A DNA stretch of 62,182 nucleotides from Mesorhizobium sp. ORS 3324 (GTDB lineage Bacteria > Pseudomonadota > Alphaproteobacteria > Rhizobiales > Rhizobiaceae): NCBI GenBank assembly GCA_000824825.2, contig LM655209.1, positions 368-62,549 on the forward strand. The letters run 5' to 3'. Of this stretch, positions 61,532-62,182 are shown piece after piece; position 1 is the stretch's first letter, and the number at the start of each line of letters is the position of its first letter. The notes under the pieces were generated by a model. The model ran no database searches and was not told the origin of the DNA. It saw nothing but the letters and a program-made list of their open reading frames with translations. A program made the translations under genes and the position numbers.

Positions 61532-61873
61532 TCAAGCGTCAAGTCCTTGCGGGCTTTCTCGTTCCCACTGTTCCTTGAAATCGCAGCTAACCTCGCCGCG
61601 ACTATCGTCCAGGAAGCGAAGTGCATCCATGACCGCGTCAAACGTCACAGGGCTCGCGGCACGCGGCGGCTTTCGCAGCGCAGGCATGGATTCGACAGCA
61701 CAGGCATCCGACGCCCATGAGGCAAGAATGGCGCGCTTTTCCTGAATGTCGAGCGTACGGTCGCCTACCACCTCATCGGGGTGATTAAAGTGCCGTGCCG
61801 GGAACAGCAGGCGGTCAAGCGAAGGATCAGAGGTTTCAGGGGCAATCGAGGTTTTCGGGAAGGTTCGTTCCAT
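61532..61873 (-). CDS. conserved hypothetical protein of rhizobia
   Basis: The 113-residue product has the pattern FPARHFNHPDEVVGDRTLDI, QEKRAILASWASDACAVESM and PALRKPPRAASPVTFDAVMD-ALRFLD, which is a widespread small rhizobial protein type (PARHF.HP..V..D..L...EKR.ILASWASDA.AV...P.LR). GGAG precedes the ATG at 61873. Function unknown; the gene looks complete, in contrast to the broken Usg gene just downstream. Confidence 0.75.
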   Translation of the reverse strand: MERTFPKTSIAPETSDPSLDRLLFPARHFNHPDEVVGDRTLDIQEKRAILASWASDACAVESMPALRKPPRAASPVTFDAVMDALRFLDDSRGEVSCDFKEQWERESPQGLDA

Positions 61874-62122
61874 CGATGGTCTCCGTTTCCTGACAATCTC
61901 CTTGGCATCGTTGCTTGGGCTCCAATCGCAAAAAAATCGTGGGGTTCGGATCGAATTTCAAGACCTGAAAATCGCGCGCCCTAGCGAAAATAGCCTCATG
62001 AATTCATGTCCCTAGCACTCTTGAATGCAGAGTGCCAAAATTTTTCCAGCGACCTCTTGAAACTCGAAAATACCAAAACTAGTTCGATACGCGCGCGATG
62101 CCTGAACACGGGTCGCTGCGCC

Positions 62123-62155
62123 CCACACCGGCCCGATATTGCCGGTCCGGTGTGG
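62123..62155. repeat. inverted repeat near the right edge
   Basis: ccacaccgg (62123-62131) and ccggtgtgg (62147-62155), perfect 9 bp; no T-run. The stretch 61874-62182 holds nothing else recognised. Confidence 0.45.
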
Positions 62156-62182
62156 AGGGACCTCTCAAAATCTGTTTGTCCC

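Noticed and set aside
1..62182. Search for tRNA, rRNA and attachment sites around the integrase remnant
   Set aside because: No cloverleaf, rRNA text or clear direct repeats were recognised by eye.

Overview
The window looks like an accessory, decay-rich segment of a high-GC alphaproteobacterial genome of the order Hyphomicrobiales (rhizobia), most likely Mesorhizobium-like. Evidence for this is three DUF982 proteins, DUF3606 and DUF6494 proteins, Usg and NDUFS4-type remnants, a ROSE-controlled small heat-shock gene, and several promoter candidates of the EcfG general-stress type (GGAAC, 16 nt, xGTT). The genus is inferred from gene families only. No rRNA, tRNA or CRISPR array was recognised.

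Layout. 1-6.8 kb: the 3' part of a collagen-like (Gly-X-Thr)n protein gene, a hairpin, then a type I secretion ABC transporter, its HlyD-type adaptor and a Sel1-repeat protein in tandem. 7-16 kb: many very small rhizobial stress-type genes (DUF982, DUF3606, short helical proteins, a 25-aa membrane peptide with a larger membrane protein, a low-affinity iron permease-like protein) mixed with broken genes (ClC channel, EF-hand gene copy, KTSC copy). 16-23 kb: Crp/Fnr regulator, IS256 remnant, GFA protein, Nudix protein, a DUF47-Pit phosphate transport pair, ScpB remnant beside an IS remnant, RES toxin, DJ-1/PfpI protein. 23-32 kb: class III cyclase/TolB-like/TPR protein, KTSC protein, ferritin-like protein and a FAD/Rieske oxidoreductase. 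32-38 kb: broken CsbD gene, HWE-type histidine kinase, small stress-type genes and more gene fragments.

38-45 kb: a PAS-GGDEF-EAL protein followed by a tightly coupled five-gene signalling operon: degenerate HATPase-like protein, STAS-like/methyltransferase fusion, Cache-HAMP-SpoIIE phosphatase, slr1658-type HATPase and slr1659-type STAS-like protein. This is the best candidate for an under-described system: a partner-switching circuit with its own phosphatase, two kinase-like proteins, two antagonist-like domains and an attached methyltransferase, next to a c-di-GMP enzyme. 45-52 kb: a winged-helix/NB-ARC regulator divergent from an Ohr, epoxide-hydrolase-like, cytochrome P460 and alpha/beta-hydrolase group. 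52-62 kb: small secreted proteins, an intact EF-hand protein, more DUF982/DUF6494 genes, and remnants of PolX, a tyrosine integrase, a VapBC-type module, NDUFS4 and Usg around an Hsp20 gene with a ROSE thermometer.

Two themes link the window. Many short genes carry EcfG-type promoters, three of them so close to the start codon that leaderless mRNAs are predicted. Several small genes also occur twice, one copy intact and one broken by indels, deletions or stops, so the region appears to accumulate and shuffle small stress-related gene cassettes. Single-base frameshifts are frequent enough that assembly error should be excluded.
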